Positions 33,426 to 45,310 of a stretch of 64,000 nt of DNA are shown here, in pieces. Each line of letters begins with the position of its first letter. Position 1 is the first letter of the stretch. Made by a program: the position numbers and the translations under genes. The DNA is taken from positions 483,579,376 through 483,643,375 of the forward strand of contig NC_064619.1 of the NCBI RefSeq assembly GCF_023898315.1, in the 5' to 3' direction. Source of the DNA: Schistocerca nitens (Eukaryota > Arthropoda > Insecta > Orthoptera > Acrididae). Below the pieces are notes generated by a model. That model was not told where the DNA came from. It did no database searches and saw only the letters and a list, made by a program, of their open reading frames with translations.

Positions 33426-33629
33426 CAAAAAATGGTTCAAATGGCTCTGAGCACTATGGGACTCAACTGCTGAGGTCATTAGTCCCCTAGAACTTAGAAC
33501 TAGTTAAACCTAACTAACCTAAGGACATCACAAACATCCATGCCCGAGGCAGGATTCGAACCTGCGACCGTAGCGGTCTTGCGGTTCCAGACTGCAGCGC
33601 CTTTAACCGCACGGCCACTTCGGCCGGCT
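33426..33629 (-). repeat. SINE (subfamily B)
   Basis: Complete, very clean minus-strand copy. The 11-bp TSD CACTTCATGTT is at 33415-33425 and 33630-33640. Confidence 0.96.
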
Positions 33630-34197
33630 CACTTCATGTTGTTTGGTAAAGACACATTCTCCAAGATATGATCATTACCATCTCCTGAACAGCGCTGAGT
33701 CACATGGCGCATGCGTGCCAGTGGCAGCATAAATCAATCTCGACATGTTGCCGAACTCTACTGTTCTACTGACGCTTTCCGACGTCATTTTCCGTCAGAC
33801 CAGCGCATTTGTGTCGTGGTCCCAACAGCCAGCTCCTCAAGGCGGCGTTGTGTAAACAATCACAACTCATTTTGTTTCATCTACAGCTCATTTAATTTGA
33901 AATCAAGGAGGGACCACATTACCTCATTCGTGGTAAAAGTCTACCTAGCTAATTTTGGATTCAAGTTAGGAGACCAACATAAAATATTCACGCCACACGG
34001 TGTGCGTCATACATGTGTTTCAGGATTGAGAAAATGGATCCAGGGGCAGCAGAAGTCATTACCTTTCATAATTCCGATGATAACAAGAATCACTGTGCAT
34101 ACAATCCTGAAATCAGCCATTACGCCTGTCCCACATAGACCCAGTATCCCTGTATCCAACCCACCTCTAACCGTAAAGTCAACATCATGAACTGTCA

Positions 34198-34223
34198 TTG
34201 TCATCATCATCATCATCATCATC
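34198..34223 (+). repeat. (TCA)n microsatellite
   Basis: About eight TCA units in a row. Confidence 0.95.
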
Positions 34224-34444
34224 TGAATATGCAGACGGCGACGAAATGTTGATGCCGACGGACGAGCTGAAACCAAATCTGTTTATCCAAGGTGAACTAA
34301 TGTCTTACTAAGAGATCTGGGTCTCTCAAATGAGTTATCACATGTTTTCTGTTGTCGTTTACAGGAGAAAATGCTGCTAGCCAGTAGTACAACATTCTCC
34401 TGGTATCGAACAACTTTTTTAACTGAGCACCAAAACTCTACAGC

Positions 34445-34920
34445 TGTCTTTACGGTTGGATCAAAGCAAACGGACTCTGTTGGCTGCTCTGCTGTTTTCC
34501 GTGATCGTGTCTTCAAGGTCTGACTGCCTCGAGACTTTACTGTCTTTGACGCAGAACTGTGCCCGACCTTGCGGGCACTGGAGTAGAGGAGACGTGCTTC
34601 GAGTGCTAAAGTCCTCGTTTGTTCCGATTCCCTGAGTGCCCTTCACTCCCTTACAACGGTTGTTCCACCAGATAAAGTAGTCCACAATATCCAAGATGCA
34701 AGAATGCATTCCTTCATCTAGAAAGGCTGAGCAAGGAGGTTTCTTTCTGCTGAGTAGTAGGACACATGGGTACTGCGGGGAGCGTAAGGGCGGATGTAGC
34801 AGCCAAAGAGGCACGTAGAGATCCTGAGTTATTTTAGTATGCCATCCCCCTGCACGGTATCACTGTGTTTTATTTTCCAACCAAAGGGCAGCTGCAGGTT
34901 TGGGGGCAGCTCTGCCTTCT
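34445..34920 (+). mobile_element. LINE fragment with RNase H domain (I/LOA/R1-type)
   Basis: Plus-strand reading in shifting frames: TDSVGCSAVFRDRVFKV (start of RNase H), FTVFDAELCAL (E of the catalytic set) near 34540, VLVCSDSLSALHSLTTVV (D) near 34600-34660, and WVLRGA with VAAKEA-like sequence near 34770-34815. This order is that of the RNase H domain that follows the RT in I-group non-LTR elements. RT and endonuclease parts are not present. A dead fragment. Confidence 0.72.
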
Positions 34921-35489
34921 GTTTTAAGTAACGTTGAAACGAATGTGTTTATAGTTTCACGGTTTTGTTATCTGTCCAACTTGATTCCCAAAATTTTACA
35001 GACATGTTCTAAATGTGTTAGAAGGGTGATTGACTCACTCATGTTGTTTTCGTTAATAGTCGGCCAGTCACATTTCCCTGAGACTTTCTTTTATCCGTTC
35101 TGTGGTTTTACTTTTGTTTCAATCCCATGTATAGCATCTTCCACTAGTCTCCGTTGTATTAAGGCCTGTGAGATAGAGTACTGTGTGGGTCAGCGCGAGT
35201 GAAGAGGCTGTGAGTGAATGAGTGACATTTTATAGGTTTCCTCCTCAATGTGTGACAACTTTAGTCATTTTATTCACATTCGTTTCTTTTAATATCTGTA
35301 AGAGCGCTGATACCCTCGCCATTGGACGCCTAGAAGCTCGAAACAGACACACTGAAGGAATAGTATCAACATATGAAGTCACATATAACAAGAAAACATT
35401 GAGATAATTTATCGAAAGAACCACAAAAATTATCAGGGCTGTACTAAGCATTAGCAGTAAGTATGGTTAGATACCAATTCGGTATTCTC

Positions 35490-36190
35490 ACGTCTTGCAG
35501 GAAAACTACGAAACCCTTGCAACGGTATTATTGGCAATGAAGTCTTCAGAGCACGAACGGGCTGTGTCCGGTGATCCAAATGTTATAGGAATGCTTCCTG
35601 GACAACAATCAAGGTACACAAAATGTTGCTGCTTTCTATGCCTACGGGATAGTCGTGGGCGTGATTTACACTCGGTTAGAATGGACTGGGCGCCTAGAAC
35701 TAATCTGGATCCAGGAGGCAAAAATGTTATAAAAGCAACTTTGGTGAAAGAAGAGCAAATAATTTTGCCACGTCTCCACAGAAAACCGGGGATCATGAAG
35801 CAATTCGTAAGGGGATTGAAGAAAGACAGTGAAATTTTTATAACTATATCTGTCAGAAATTCTCCTTCCTGTTTGCTGCTGAACTGAAAGAAGGAAATTT
35901 ACTGAATGTATGCTGAAGAATATGAAATTTTTAGTTTCTAATATTAGTATCACGCTGCATTTCCTTCACAACCATCTCGACTTTTTCCCTTAAATCTTAG
36001 GAGATTGTGAAGAACAGGTGGAGTGATTTCACCAGGACACGTAAGGGATAAAAAGGCGTTATCAGGTGAAGTGGTATTCTGTGATGGTAGCAGACTATTG
36101 CACAGGAACAATGTGGAGTCACAACACACAAGGCAAACTCAAAAGTCGCACTTCCGCGGCAAAAGGAAGCGACGCTGTCATCAGATGTGT
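35490..36190 (+). pseudogene. relic of a recurrent arthropod protein family of unknown function
   Basis: The open frame 35495-35887 contains NVIGMLPGQQSRYTKCCCFL, LRDSRGRD, DWAPRTNLDPGGKNVIKATL and LHRKPGIMKQFVRGLKKDSE. I recall these as matching a multicopy arthropod family with GYTKYPCFLCLWDSR and LHIKLGLMKQFVK signatures. A further block at about 36044-36190, KRRYQVKWYSVMVADYC, matches that family's later KRYQGRWN...MADYCW motif. The conserved Cys-x-x-Cys (CFLC) is kept. The region between the blocks is shortened and the copy is broken. No terminal repeats were found, so whether the parent was a transposon is unresolved. Confidence 0.55.
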
Positions 36191-36963
36191 CATGGAACTG
36201 CCATGTGTCAAAACTAGTGTTATGTTGACAAACTGTGTGATAAGTTTACTGTCTTCTTTAATGATTTTTTTTTGTGTCGTCTCGATGCCATTGTAGAGTT
36301 TTGTACCAGGTGAAGCACGGGAGAGGATGTTGTTTGGTGACCGGTTTTCTCTTCCTGCAACACAACTGCACACATGTGTTAACAGGATTCTTTATGCATA
36401 AGAACAAAAAGCTACATCTTAAGCTACTCCATGTGTTGTGGTACAAGCTCTTCCGTATTAGTCCACGTTAGCCTCACTGCTTGTGAAGTACAAGTCCCGC
36501 TACAAACGCTACACTCTCGTAGCCAGTGACGTGAACTGACAAACGCCAACTAGAAGAGTGACTGAGCTACGGACTGCGACAGACTCTGTGACAGACTGCG
36601 ACTGACTCTGTCCGCGACTGGGATGACTGTCTGTGATTCACTGGACCCCTCTGGTCCGCGGCGATGATCTAAATACTGGCGGTCGAGAGGTCGATGGTGG
36701 CACGTTGCTTGCGAGTCTGTCTTTGGCCTCTCTGCTGATGGGCGCGCTTGATCCAGGGCCTATTATCGATCTTCTTGCAACCTCTTTGCAACCTGGCGAT
36801 AACTTACTCCAGCACAGATTTCATCCTGTGCTTAATTTTCTACAGAGATATTATAGGTTAAGTAAGTACTGAAACTGAAATTTTGAAAATCGTTAGTGAC
36901 ACACAAAATCTGACTTCAGATTCATAAACAAGAGGCAAAAATCGATAAAAATGACCTGTCAGA

Positions 36964-37161
36964 GCCGGCCGAGGTGGCCGTGCGGTTAAAGGCGCTGCAG
37001 TCTGGAACCGCACGACCGCTACGGTCGCAGGTTCGAATCCTGCCTCGGGCATGGATGTTTGTGATGTCCTTAGGTTAGTTAGGTTTAACTAGTTCTAAGT
37101 TCTAGGGGACTAATGACCTCAGCAGTTGAGTCCCATAGTGCTCAGAGCCATTTGAACCATT
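36964..37161 (+). repeat. SINE (subfamily B)
   Basis: Complete clean copy. The 12-bp TSD TGACCTGTCAGA is at 36952-36963 and 37162-37173. Confidence 0.96.
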
Positions 37162-37173
37162 TGACCTGTCAGA

Positions 37174-37545
37174 AGTAAAAGCATTGACAAAAATAAAAAT
37201 TTTCAACTCTGTGTTAACGGCCTATATCGCTGACGCCCGTCCTGTTAGAGCCGCGAGCGGTACGTGGCAGAGAATGGAGATGCAAAGCCGCCAGGTGGGG
37301 GAGCCACTGGAGGAAGCGCTAAGAACGAACAAACAGGACAGACGAACAAGGAGAGGACGAGATACACTACGACTGAACAGGACACAACACGAGGCAAGCA
37401 AGCAATCAAGAACTGAGGTGATACACACAGCAAGACAACAAAACCGCAGGAATTCTCCAAACAACGACAGCATGTATCTCAACAAACGGAACTGGAACGC
37501 AGTACAGCCGTGATGCACAGTTGGCCGCGGATTTCACGTCGTACG
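37174..37545 (+). other. unassigned; 109-codon open frame
   Basis: The frame 37184-37513 is Arg/Gln/Asn-rich (RTNKQDRRTRRGRD), reflecting a purine-rich strand more than a recognisable protein. I do not call it a gene. Confidence 0.3.
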
Positions 37546-37549
37546 GAGA

Positions 37550-38700
37550 GTGGTGCAGTCGCACGGTGAGGCTCGCAAGCGCAGGCGTGCGCCAGAGCAC
37601 ATGGGCCCTAGTGGGTATCCAGGTCCATATCCTCTCGTACGCTTTCATTTTCCACACCTTCCGGCTCCAGACGTCCGTCATATAATTGTGCAGTATGTTC
37701 CATGCTCGTGTATGATGACCTATTGTAAACACGAAACATTTTCCGCGCAGGAATGATGAAGTGTTTCAGAAACTGAATTCGTGTGAATCTCAGCTCCCCC
37801 CGGTTCGTCCATGAGATCATAATTCAGAATAACACGGCACTGCAATGTGGTATCTATCAGCCGACATCGGGCGAGTGACTTTGAAATACTATGGGGAGGG
37901 AGTGCAGTGTCAGAATAACGTTGACTGGTGATTCTACCGTGTTCAAACTGTCGGAGGTCAGTACGCCCATGGAACATTATGCCTCGCAACACCATAATAC
38001 TTGGACTATCAAAACGATCACGTTTGAAATTCTTCTTGGGTGCATTACGTGTTCACCCCCCAACCATATGAGGGTACCGCCAGAATCACTACTCTGACTG
38101 CATATGTTCTCATCTGAGAAGATCACGTGACCCCAGTTCACATTGGTCCAGTCCCCAAGCTCTTGGCACAGTCACAAACGGCGCCGTCGATGTCCAGATA
38201 TTCACGGAGCACAATGGTATTAGTCATCGGGCAAAGAGACGAACCCCTTTCAGTCACTGTGCCACTACTGAGCGTGAGATTGCTTACTTTGCGGACATGT
38301 TCAATGTGGGTGCAATTGCACACGCTGTTTAATATGGGTCCCTTTTTGTATGTTGCACAACGTGTCAATAATCTGCTGCTGCAGTTGACGATGGTCGCCC
38401 ATCTCCTCTCCTTCGGGTAGAAACGCCTGTGGTTTAAAGTGCTTCCCACACAAGCGAAGCAATGCTGCGAGCAATACCACATTGTCTTTTCCCGTTTCTT
38501 TGAGTGCCTCATTTTTCGGTACCAACCCCACTTGAGACTATAGTCGTGCTGACCTCACGCCATGTGATGTCCAGCCTCCTGCGCACCACTGGGAGTACGT
38601 CAACATCACGCAAACACTTTGTTAAGATACGAGCCATGCGTGGAAACGCCATCATGCTCCCACACTATCATTCGATTCCACTGAGTTGTTAATACGTTAT
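37550..38700 (-). pseudogene. Tc1-like transposase relic
   Basis: Minus-strand reading contains HVIFSDENICSQSSDSGGT at about 38070-38130 (first Asp of Tc1 DDE). Further coding-like sequence follows toward 37600 (IIPARKMFRVYNRSSYTS). Near 38590-38660 another Tc1-like piece reads LTKCLRDVDVLP. The pieces are out of normal order for one protein, so two relics may be joined. No terminal repeats were seen. It lies directly left of the transposon at 38749. Confidence 0.5.
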
Positions 38701-38748
38701 GTTACTCTGTCTTTCCCGTCATTAAGTTATGAAGCGTGGTGTTTTATA

Positions 38749-40666
38749 CAGGGTCAGTCAATAGCTATTGCCACCAAAAATAGCTCCAAAAGTATGATAG
38801 GGGCTGAAAAGTTTGTGGGACAAAAGTTGCATGGGACAACGGGGGCCATAATATGACGTGGGATTCTTGTTTCTAGGTGGGGTCACTTTAAGAGATATGA
38901 AGGTCAACTTGGTTTTTTTAAAAATGGGATTCTATAGTTTGGTACTTATTTCCTGAGAGCGGCTATCGAGACGAATCCAGTGATGTGTGACATTAAAATC
39001 TTTGAAGGTCAACGAATGTAAAAAAGGTGGCATGAACGTCCATTTACAGAAGGTGTTCGAAGTGATGACCATTGGTGTCAATGTCGTGCTGCAATCTTCT
39101 TATCATGGACTGAGTGGTATTCCGTATCACATTGGCACTTATCGAAGCGCATGCTCTGACAATTCCCTCTCACATATCTTCAGGTGAACTTGGAACGTCT
39201 TTATAAAAAATGTCTTTTGCGAATCCTCACAAGAAAAAATCCAGAGGTTTCAAGTCTGTCGCAGGAGCCGGGCACGACACGTCTCCTCAATGTCCAATCC
39301 AACGTTTTCGGAATTCTCTCTGCAACTCATTTCTAGCCATAAGCGAAACATATGCCGGACACCCATCGTGTTGATACCACATTCTGTTCCTTGTTCCTAA
39401 AGGTATTTCTTCCAATAACAGACCTAATGTTTCTTGCAGGAATGTGGTGTACTTCCTACCATTAAAATTTCCTTCGACGAAATTGGGGCCTATAATTCTG
39501 TCCTCTAGAATCCTACCCGATACATTCACCGACCACGGTTTTTGGTGTGTAACTTGCCGCAGCCAACATGGATTTCCAATTGCCCAATAATGCATGATAT
39601 GCAAACTATCATTTCCATGGGTCGTGAATATAGCTTCGTCAGTACATTAAATAAAATTAATAAATGTGTCATCCCTCTGAACCTGAAGTTGAGACCATCG
39701 GCAGATTTAAGTGCGATGCAAACAATCCGTACCAATTAATTCTTGGTGAAAACTGATATGGTATGGACGATATTTATGGCGATGCAGAACACGAACAACA
39801 CTACTCTGCCTCATGTCAGATTCCCTTGCGACTTGACGCGAACTAACACAAGGATCTCGAACCACAGTGACAAGAGTACCAATTTCCGTTGCCTCGTTAG
39901 TAACTTTCCTTTACCGGAAATGTCTCCGTTGCTTTAAACGTCCAGTTGTTCTCAATTTATCATACACGTATTTAAATGTACGACATGTAGGGTGAGTACG
40001 TTGAAGACATCTTTCGGCGTATAAGTCTCTAGCCCTCACTGAATTTCGTTGGCATTCTCCGTGAATGAGATGCAATCCAACTTGTTCTTTGAAGGAATAC
40101 ATCATTCACATTCGCCTGATTCGACGATACTAGTCTTAGCGTTCCTACTAGTGTTGTATTGCGAAACCGTCGAATAGTGTTTACATTTCAATGGCACGTT
40201 AGATGGATACGCCATATTAGGCGAATATCTACTATTTGCATGATATACGAAAGACAATTGGCAGAGCATGTGTTTCGACAAGTGCCGAAGTGATAAGGAA
40301 TACCACTCAATCCATAATAAGACGATTGCAGCACTGTATTGATACCAATGGTCATCACTTCGAACACCTTCTGTAAATGGACGTTCATGCCACCTTTTTT
40401 ACCTTCGTTGACCTTCAAAGACCTTACTGTTACACATCATTGGATCCGTCTCGATAGCCGCTATCAAAAAATAAGTACCAAATTATAGCATCCTATTTAA
40501 AAAAAAAGTTGACCTTCATATCTCCGACGCAACCCCACCTAGCAACAAAAAACCAACATCATATTATGGCCCACGATGTCCCATGCAACATTTGTCCAAC
40601 AAACTTTTGAGCTACTGTCATAAATTCGGAGTTATTCTAGGTGGTAATAGTTAGTCACTCATCCTG
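38749..40666 (-). mobile_element. Tc1/mariner-superfamily transposon with ~450-bp inverted repeats (DUF4817-type)
   Basis: The ends CAGGGTCAGTCAATAGCTAT and the complement of ...CATCCTG are flanked by TA (38747-38748 and 40667-40668; TATA on both sides). The arms match inward to about 39180 and about 40210, including AGATATGAAGGTCAAC, GGTGGCATGAACGTCCATTT and the reverse counterparts at the right. Between the arms the minus strand encodes the transposase: N-terminal domain at 39911-40105, catalytic region at about 39200-39660. Long inverted repeats are unusual for Tc1/mariner elements but known in some lineages. Confidence 0.88.
39200..40105 (-). pseudogene. transposase of the long-TIR Tc1/mariner-type element, broken
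   Basis: The N-terminal part (39911-40105) reads LIHGECQRNSVRARDLYAER and HPTCRTFKYVYDKL, the DUF4817 helix-turn-helix. The catalytic part reads DEAIF (about 39640), WAIGNPCWLRQVTHQKPWSV, GPNFVEGNFNGRKYTTFLQE, then MWYQHDGCPAYVSLMARNEL (second Asp) and DLKPLDFFL (third Asp, near 39230-39260). In-frame TGA codons interrupt the stretch after FRKRWIGH and after PLDFFL, and there is a frame change near 39900. The copy is inactive but only moderately decayed. Confidence 0.82.
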
Positions 40667-41405
40667 TATATGAAATCTGTTCCTAAGTATAAGAAAAAAA
40701 ATGATTCGTCGTAATGTAGCTGTCTGAATTGACTAATTTGATTGATAACGTAACCTTATCCAAGTCAGTGTTAGCTTTACTGATTAGGTTATAAATCGTG
40801 CGGACAGATTTAAACGACTGGGAAGTACATCGTGACAGAATAATTGAAAATAAAAAAAGGATTCCCACCCCATTGTTCACAAGGAAGATAAATAAACGAT
40901 GTACAATGAGTTAGTATTCTCAAAATGGACCTGCCACAATATTTAACGTAACATTTTTACTGCGCTTGTTTCTTGAATACAAGCGTTTACCACTCCGTAA
41001 GGGTCAAAATTATACAAGTAGTAAAGGATCCTAAAATGTGTATTTTGCGATAAGGAGAGTGAATGAGCAGTAAGTATAGGGCATGTGTTTTGGACAGCTC
41101 ATGTTTCGTAACAGCAAATAACTGCCGCATCGACGTTGGGGCGCTACAGTGACCAGCAATGCAGCATTACCACGGTTTACAGTTCATGACTGGTTATAGA
41201 AGAAGAAACTTCATTCGTTACAGAAACTTTCAGGCACTACATTTATTACTGTCGCAACTGAATTCGCTGCCTTATGAGCCTAAGGAGGATCGCGGTCTAT
41301 ACGTTCTGTTCAGTTTCATACTGAATATACGTGTAATACACATCTGCCAAAAACGAGAAATACCAATAAGAGGAGGAGGAAATGAAACTTCGTGGACTGA
41401 GAAGG
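40667..41405. other. no supported feature
   Basis: AT-rich spacer between two DNA transposons. No recognisable coding or repeat sequence. Confidence 0.6.
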
Positions 41406-41407
41406 TA

Positions 41408-42609
41408 CACTATGTGATCAAAAGTATCCGCACACCCCCAGAAACATACGTTTTTCATATTAGGTGCTTTGTGCTGCCACCTACGGCCAGGTATTCCACA
41501 TCAGCGACGTCAGCAGTCATTAGACATCGAGAGAGAGAGAGAACAGAATGGGGCGCTCCGCGGAACTCACGGACTTCGAACGTGCTCAGGCGATTGGCTG
41601 TCACTTGTGTCATACGTCGGTATGCAAGATTTCCACACTCCTTAACATCCCTGGGCCCATTGTTTTCATTGTGATAGTGAAGTGGAAACGTGAAGCGACA
41701 CGCACAGCACAAAAGAGTACAGGCCGACCTCGTCTGTTAACTGACAGAAACCGCCGACAGTTGAAGAAGGTCGTAAGGTGTAATAGGCAGACATCTATCC
41801 AGACCATCACACAGGAATTCCAAACTGCGTCAAGATCCACTGCAAGTACTATGATAGCCAGCTGGGAGGTGAGAAAACTTGGATTTCATGGTAGAGCGGC
41901 TGCTCATAAGGCACACACCACGCCAGTAAATGCCAAACGACACCTCTCTTGGTGTAAGGAGCGTAAACATTGGATGATTGAACAGTGGAGAAACGTTGTG
42001 TGGAGTGACGAATCACGGTACACGGTACACGGCGATCCGATAGCATTTTGTGGGTGTGGCGAATGCCAGGTGAATATCATCTGCGAGCGTGTGTAATGCG
42101 AACAGTAAAATTCGGAGGCGGTGGTGTTATGGTGTGGTCGTATTTCTCATGGATGGGGCTTGCATCCCTTGTTGTTTCGCGTAGCACAGGCCTACATGGA
42201 TGATTTAAGCACCTTCTTGCTTCCCAGTGTTGAAGAGCAATTCGGGGATGGCGATTGCATCTTTCAACACTATCGAGCACTTGTTAATAATGAACGGCCT
42301 GTGACGGAGTGGTTACAGGTCAAAAGCATCCTTGTAAAGGACTGGCCTACACGGAATCCTGACCTGAGTCGTATAGAACACCAATGGGATATTTTGGAAC
42401 GTCGACTTGGTGCCAGGCCTCACCGACCGACATCAACACCTCTCCTCAGAGTAGCACTCCGTGAAGAATGAGCTGGCATTCCCCAAGAAACTTTCCAGCA
42501 CCTGAATGAACATGGCTGCGAGAAAGGACGCTGTCATCAAGTGATGGAAGGCGCCACGAACGTGTAAGTCACTTTTAGCCAGGGGTCCGGATACTTTTGA
42601 TCACATATA
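41408..42609 (+). mobile_element. Tc1-like DNA transposon with recognisable ends, broken
   Basis: The left end CACTATGTGATCAAAAGTAT and the right end ATACTTTTGATCACATATAT form short inverted repeats, preceded by TA on the left. The 1.2-kb length is normal for Tc1. The transposase begins at 41548 and is interrupted in the catalytic region. Confidence 0.9.
41548..42471 (+). pseudogene. Tc1-like transposase, frameshifted
   Basis: Starts MGRSAELTDFERAQAIGCHL, the usual N-terminus of this Tc1 group. The paired-type DNA-binding region runs through TGRPRLLTDRNRRQLKKVV, and NAKRHLSWCKERKHW leads to VVWSDESRYTVHG (first Asp). The first frame ends at 42096. A second frame (42121-42471) carries a degraded second Asp region (FQHYRALVNNERPVTEWLQ, with the Asp-Asn lost) and DWPTRNPDLSRIEHQWDIL with the final Glu. 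At least one frameshift separates them and one catalytic Asp is missing. Confidence 0.85.
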
Positions 42610-42611
42610 TA

Positions 42612-43330
42612 ACTATGACGTTGCACCCCCTCTGGCCTAGATGCAGGCCCTAATTCTGTTCCCAGGAGAATCACAAGACTGTTGTATCCGCTCCTGAGGT
42701 AATCTGGCGGACTACTGAAGTAACTGTTCCTTGATATCCTGGATACCGGGGCTGGATTTGAGTTGACCTTGGAGCTGTTCCAACACGAGTCCTATAGGGG
42801 ATAGATCTGGGGATAGCGCTGCCCGCAAAAGTATCTTTACATCACGCAGACACTTTATAACGACACATGACATGTGTGGACCTGCCATGTCCCATCGAAA
42901 AATGGCACCCCGACACCGTCGCTTGAGAAATAACCATGAGAAAGCAAGACGTCCATGTCGTACCGCTGTGCTGTCGGAGCTCCCTCAGTCACTACCAATG
43001 GTTCGCTGAAATTACAACCGATGGATGTTCACTCCATGACGCCAGCAATAATACTGCTTTGCCTGTCCAAAACACTGAAGGAATGGGGCGATTCGCCAGG
43101 TTGCCGCCGACTCGTCTATGAGTTAGCGCTGAGGTGACTGCTGAACACAATGAAACGCCATTGATCACCAGTCCATAGTACCACTCCAAACGCAGCCATT
43201 CGTGTAGCATTATTAACGGCGACCTACACAGGGGTCAGTAATTTGCTAGTGCGGTTGCTGCCAGTGAGGCGCTATGACACAAAATGTAGCAGGCATCTGT
43301 AAACTGCTTTTATGTTAGCTGCATTACGAT
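42612..43330 (-). pseudogene. Tc1-like transposase relic of a family common in orthopterans
   Basis: Minus-strand reading shows RHEWLRLEWYYGLVINGVSL-like sequence (43120-43210), a decayed version of the RLRLEWCRDR...W block before the first catalytic Asp. RRVGGNLANRPIPSVFWTG corresponds to RVWRRPGERS..., and TGKAVLLLASWSEHPSVV to the GVTPGVMVWGAIG block. It continues to AMFHFSMGH-like residues and ends near 42612. The DDE residues are mostly lost. Correspondence to the family is from memory of its consensus. Confidence 0.6.
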
Positions 43331-44425
43331 ACGTAATATATTCAACAAATACAATTGTATGGTAGTATGATATCAATCCGTCAGCAATTCAGGATAATGG
43401 CTTCTTCTCATCCAAAAACTGCGTCTAAGCATACAGCAAGGGGCGAATTCGCCATTGAAAATTTAAAAACATGATAGATGAGACCAGTGAAATTACCTCT
43501 CCGGCCAGAGGCGAGACTATTGCTGAAACTATCAGTGCGGAACTAGATGCTATTACTTTAATTTTACAAATACTAGATGCCAAGGCTAGTAAGATAACCA
43601 CTATGAATAAAGGACAGGAAGGTATGAAACAGCAATAGGATGGTTTGACTAATCAGGTCGCACTGATCAATGAACAGGTCAAATACGAGTCTGAGCAGTT
43701 TGACAGAATTTGACGCGGTATCCCTCAAGAGGGAATCAAACGATCTCTCAATCAATGGCAATCCGACTAAGTGCTTGCGTACGGGGCAGAGGTTGACCTA
43801 CGCTTTATTGACCATTTCAATTTGTGAAGGTCTTTCTCTTGAATACGTCATCCAATTTTTCTTGAAACTGCTTATGTGTTGTCTGGACATGTACACCACA
43901 TCCTTCGATTTCCGTTCGAATCGGACAATTCCTTCGTGATGCGTTGAATTTTCATTTTTTTTTTTCATTAGCGTACATATCCTTCTGCAATATATATCCT
44001 ACCTGATGTTCATTCGAGCTGTGGTGCGAAAGTTTTTGGTGACTATACACCCTGTTCCCAGCGAGACGGAGGCCCCTGTACACTTGAACGACATCCTCAG
44101 TTTTAGAGTGGAACGGTCTTCTATGGTCCACTGAAAATCACTACTGGGTAATAATCCCCACGAGATTAATAAAGGTCTTTAGCGGTTGAAACTCCAGTCG
44201 AAATTGAAAACAGAGTACACGAATGTTTCCTGCTCTGTTAATGCACGAACTGCTACTAACGATCGACCATCTGTTGTGAGATGTGTCTCAGTGCAAAGTA
44301 AATATTCATTCCTCAGTCTGGAGAACTCCCTTTAGTTAATAAAAACGAAAGTGCCTCAGGCTGCAGTTAAATGGTTTATATTTTATTATACCATAATCGA
44401 TTTCGAGGCTTATAGTCTCATGAGT
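43331..44425. other. unassigned; one short coiled-coil-like remnant
   Basis: At 43471-43740 the plus strand reads a helical, heptad-like segment (ETIAETISAELDAITLILQI) that looks like decayed coding sequence of unknown origin. The rest shows nothing recognisable. Confidence 0.3.
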
Positions 44426-44429
44426 AGAT

Positions 44430-45300
44430 GCTGTTGTACTGGTCTTCAGACCGAAGGCTGATTTGAAGCAGCTGTCCATGTTGCTCTGTCCTGTGCGAGC
44501 CTCTTCGCCTCCGATTACCTACCGCAACACACATACTTTTGAATCTGCTTACTGTATTCATCTCTTGGCCTCAGTATACGATTTTTAACCCCTACATTTC
44601 TCTCCAACACTAAATTGGCGATCCCTTAATGTCCCAGAATGTGCCCAAAAGCAAAACTCCTATACTATTGTGTCTCGTTTCCTAATCTAACTTAATTCGA
44701 CTACGCTCCGTTATCCTTGTTTTGCTTTTGTTTATGTTCATCTTAAATCCTTCTTTCAAGATGGTGTCCAATACGTCCAACGGCTTTTCCAAGTCCTTTG
44801 CTGTGTCTTTCAAAATTACAGTGTCACTGGAAAATCTCAGAGTTTTTACTTCTTTTCCCTGGATTTTAATTCATACTCCAAATTTATCTTTGATTTCCGT
44901 TACTGTTTGTTCAGTGTACAGACTGAATAACATTGGGGATAACTACAACCCTGTCTCCCTTCCTTCTCAACCCCTGCTTCCCTTTCACGCCCCTCGACTC
45001 TTATAACTGGTTTCTGTACAAGATGAAAGTAGCTTTTCGTTCTCTGTATTTTACATCTGATCCCCTGATACCTCCAGAATTTCAAACACAGTGTTCCAGT
45101 CAACATGGCAATACCTTTCTCGAAGTCTACAAATGCTATAAACGTAGGTCTGTCTTTCCTTATCCTATCTCCTGAGTTCATGGTGTCAGTATTGCCTCGT
45201 GTGTTCCTATGTTTCTCCGGAATCCAAACCGATCTTCACCGAGGTCGGTTTCTACCAGTTTTTCCATGTACGGTATGCTCGTTTTAGGACTATGACTTAC
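44430..45300 (-). mobile_element. RTE-like LINE (family A), 3' part
   Basis: The 3' end TGTACTGGTCTTCAG at about 44435 matches the end of the fragment at 15922-16406 in reverse. The minus-strand frame 44900-45181 has SGDRIRKDRPTFIAFVDFEK (RT block with the first Asp) and later VQKPVIRVEGREREAGVEK, in the order of RTE reverse transcriptases. The region between 44500 and 44900 covers the post-RT part. 5'-truncated near 45300 and broken by frameshifts. Confidence 0.8.
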
Positions 45301-45310
45301 TGACACCATG

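Noticed and set aside
33355-34280. Possible extra Tc1/mariner-type element starting at TATACAGGATGTCC, with a 159-codon frame 33711-34190
   Set aside because: No matching right end and no DDE motifs. The frame content is unrecognised.
35900-36480. Exon of a host gene
   Set aside because: Apart from the block assigned to the unknown-family relic, frames are short, overlap on both strands and show no splice-bounded conservation.
36540-36640. Imperfect GACTG-rich stretch as a possible terminal repeat of an element
   Set aside because: Short, imperfect and without a partner copy or TSD in the window.
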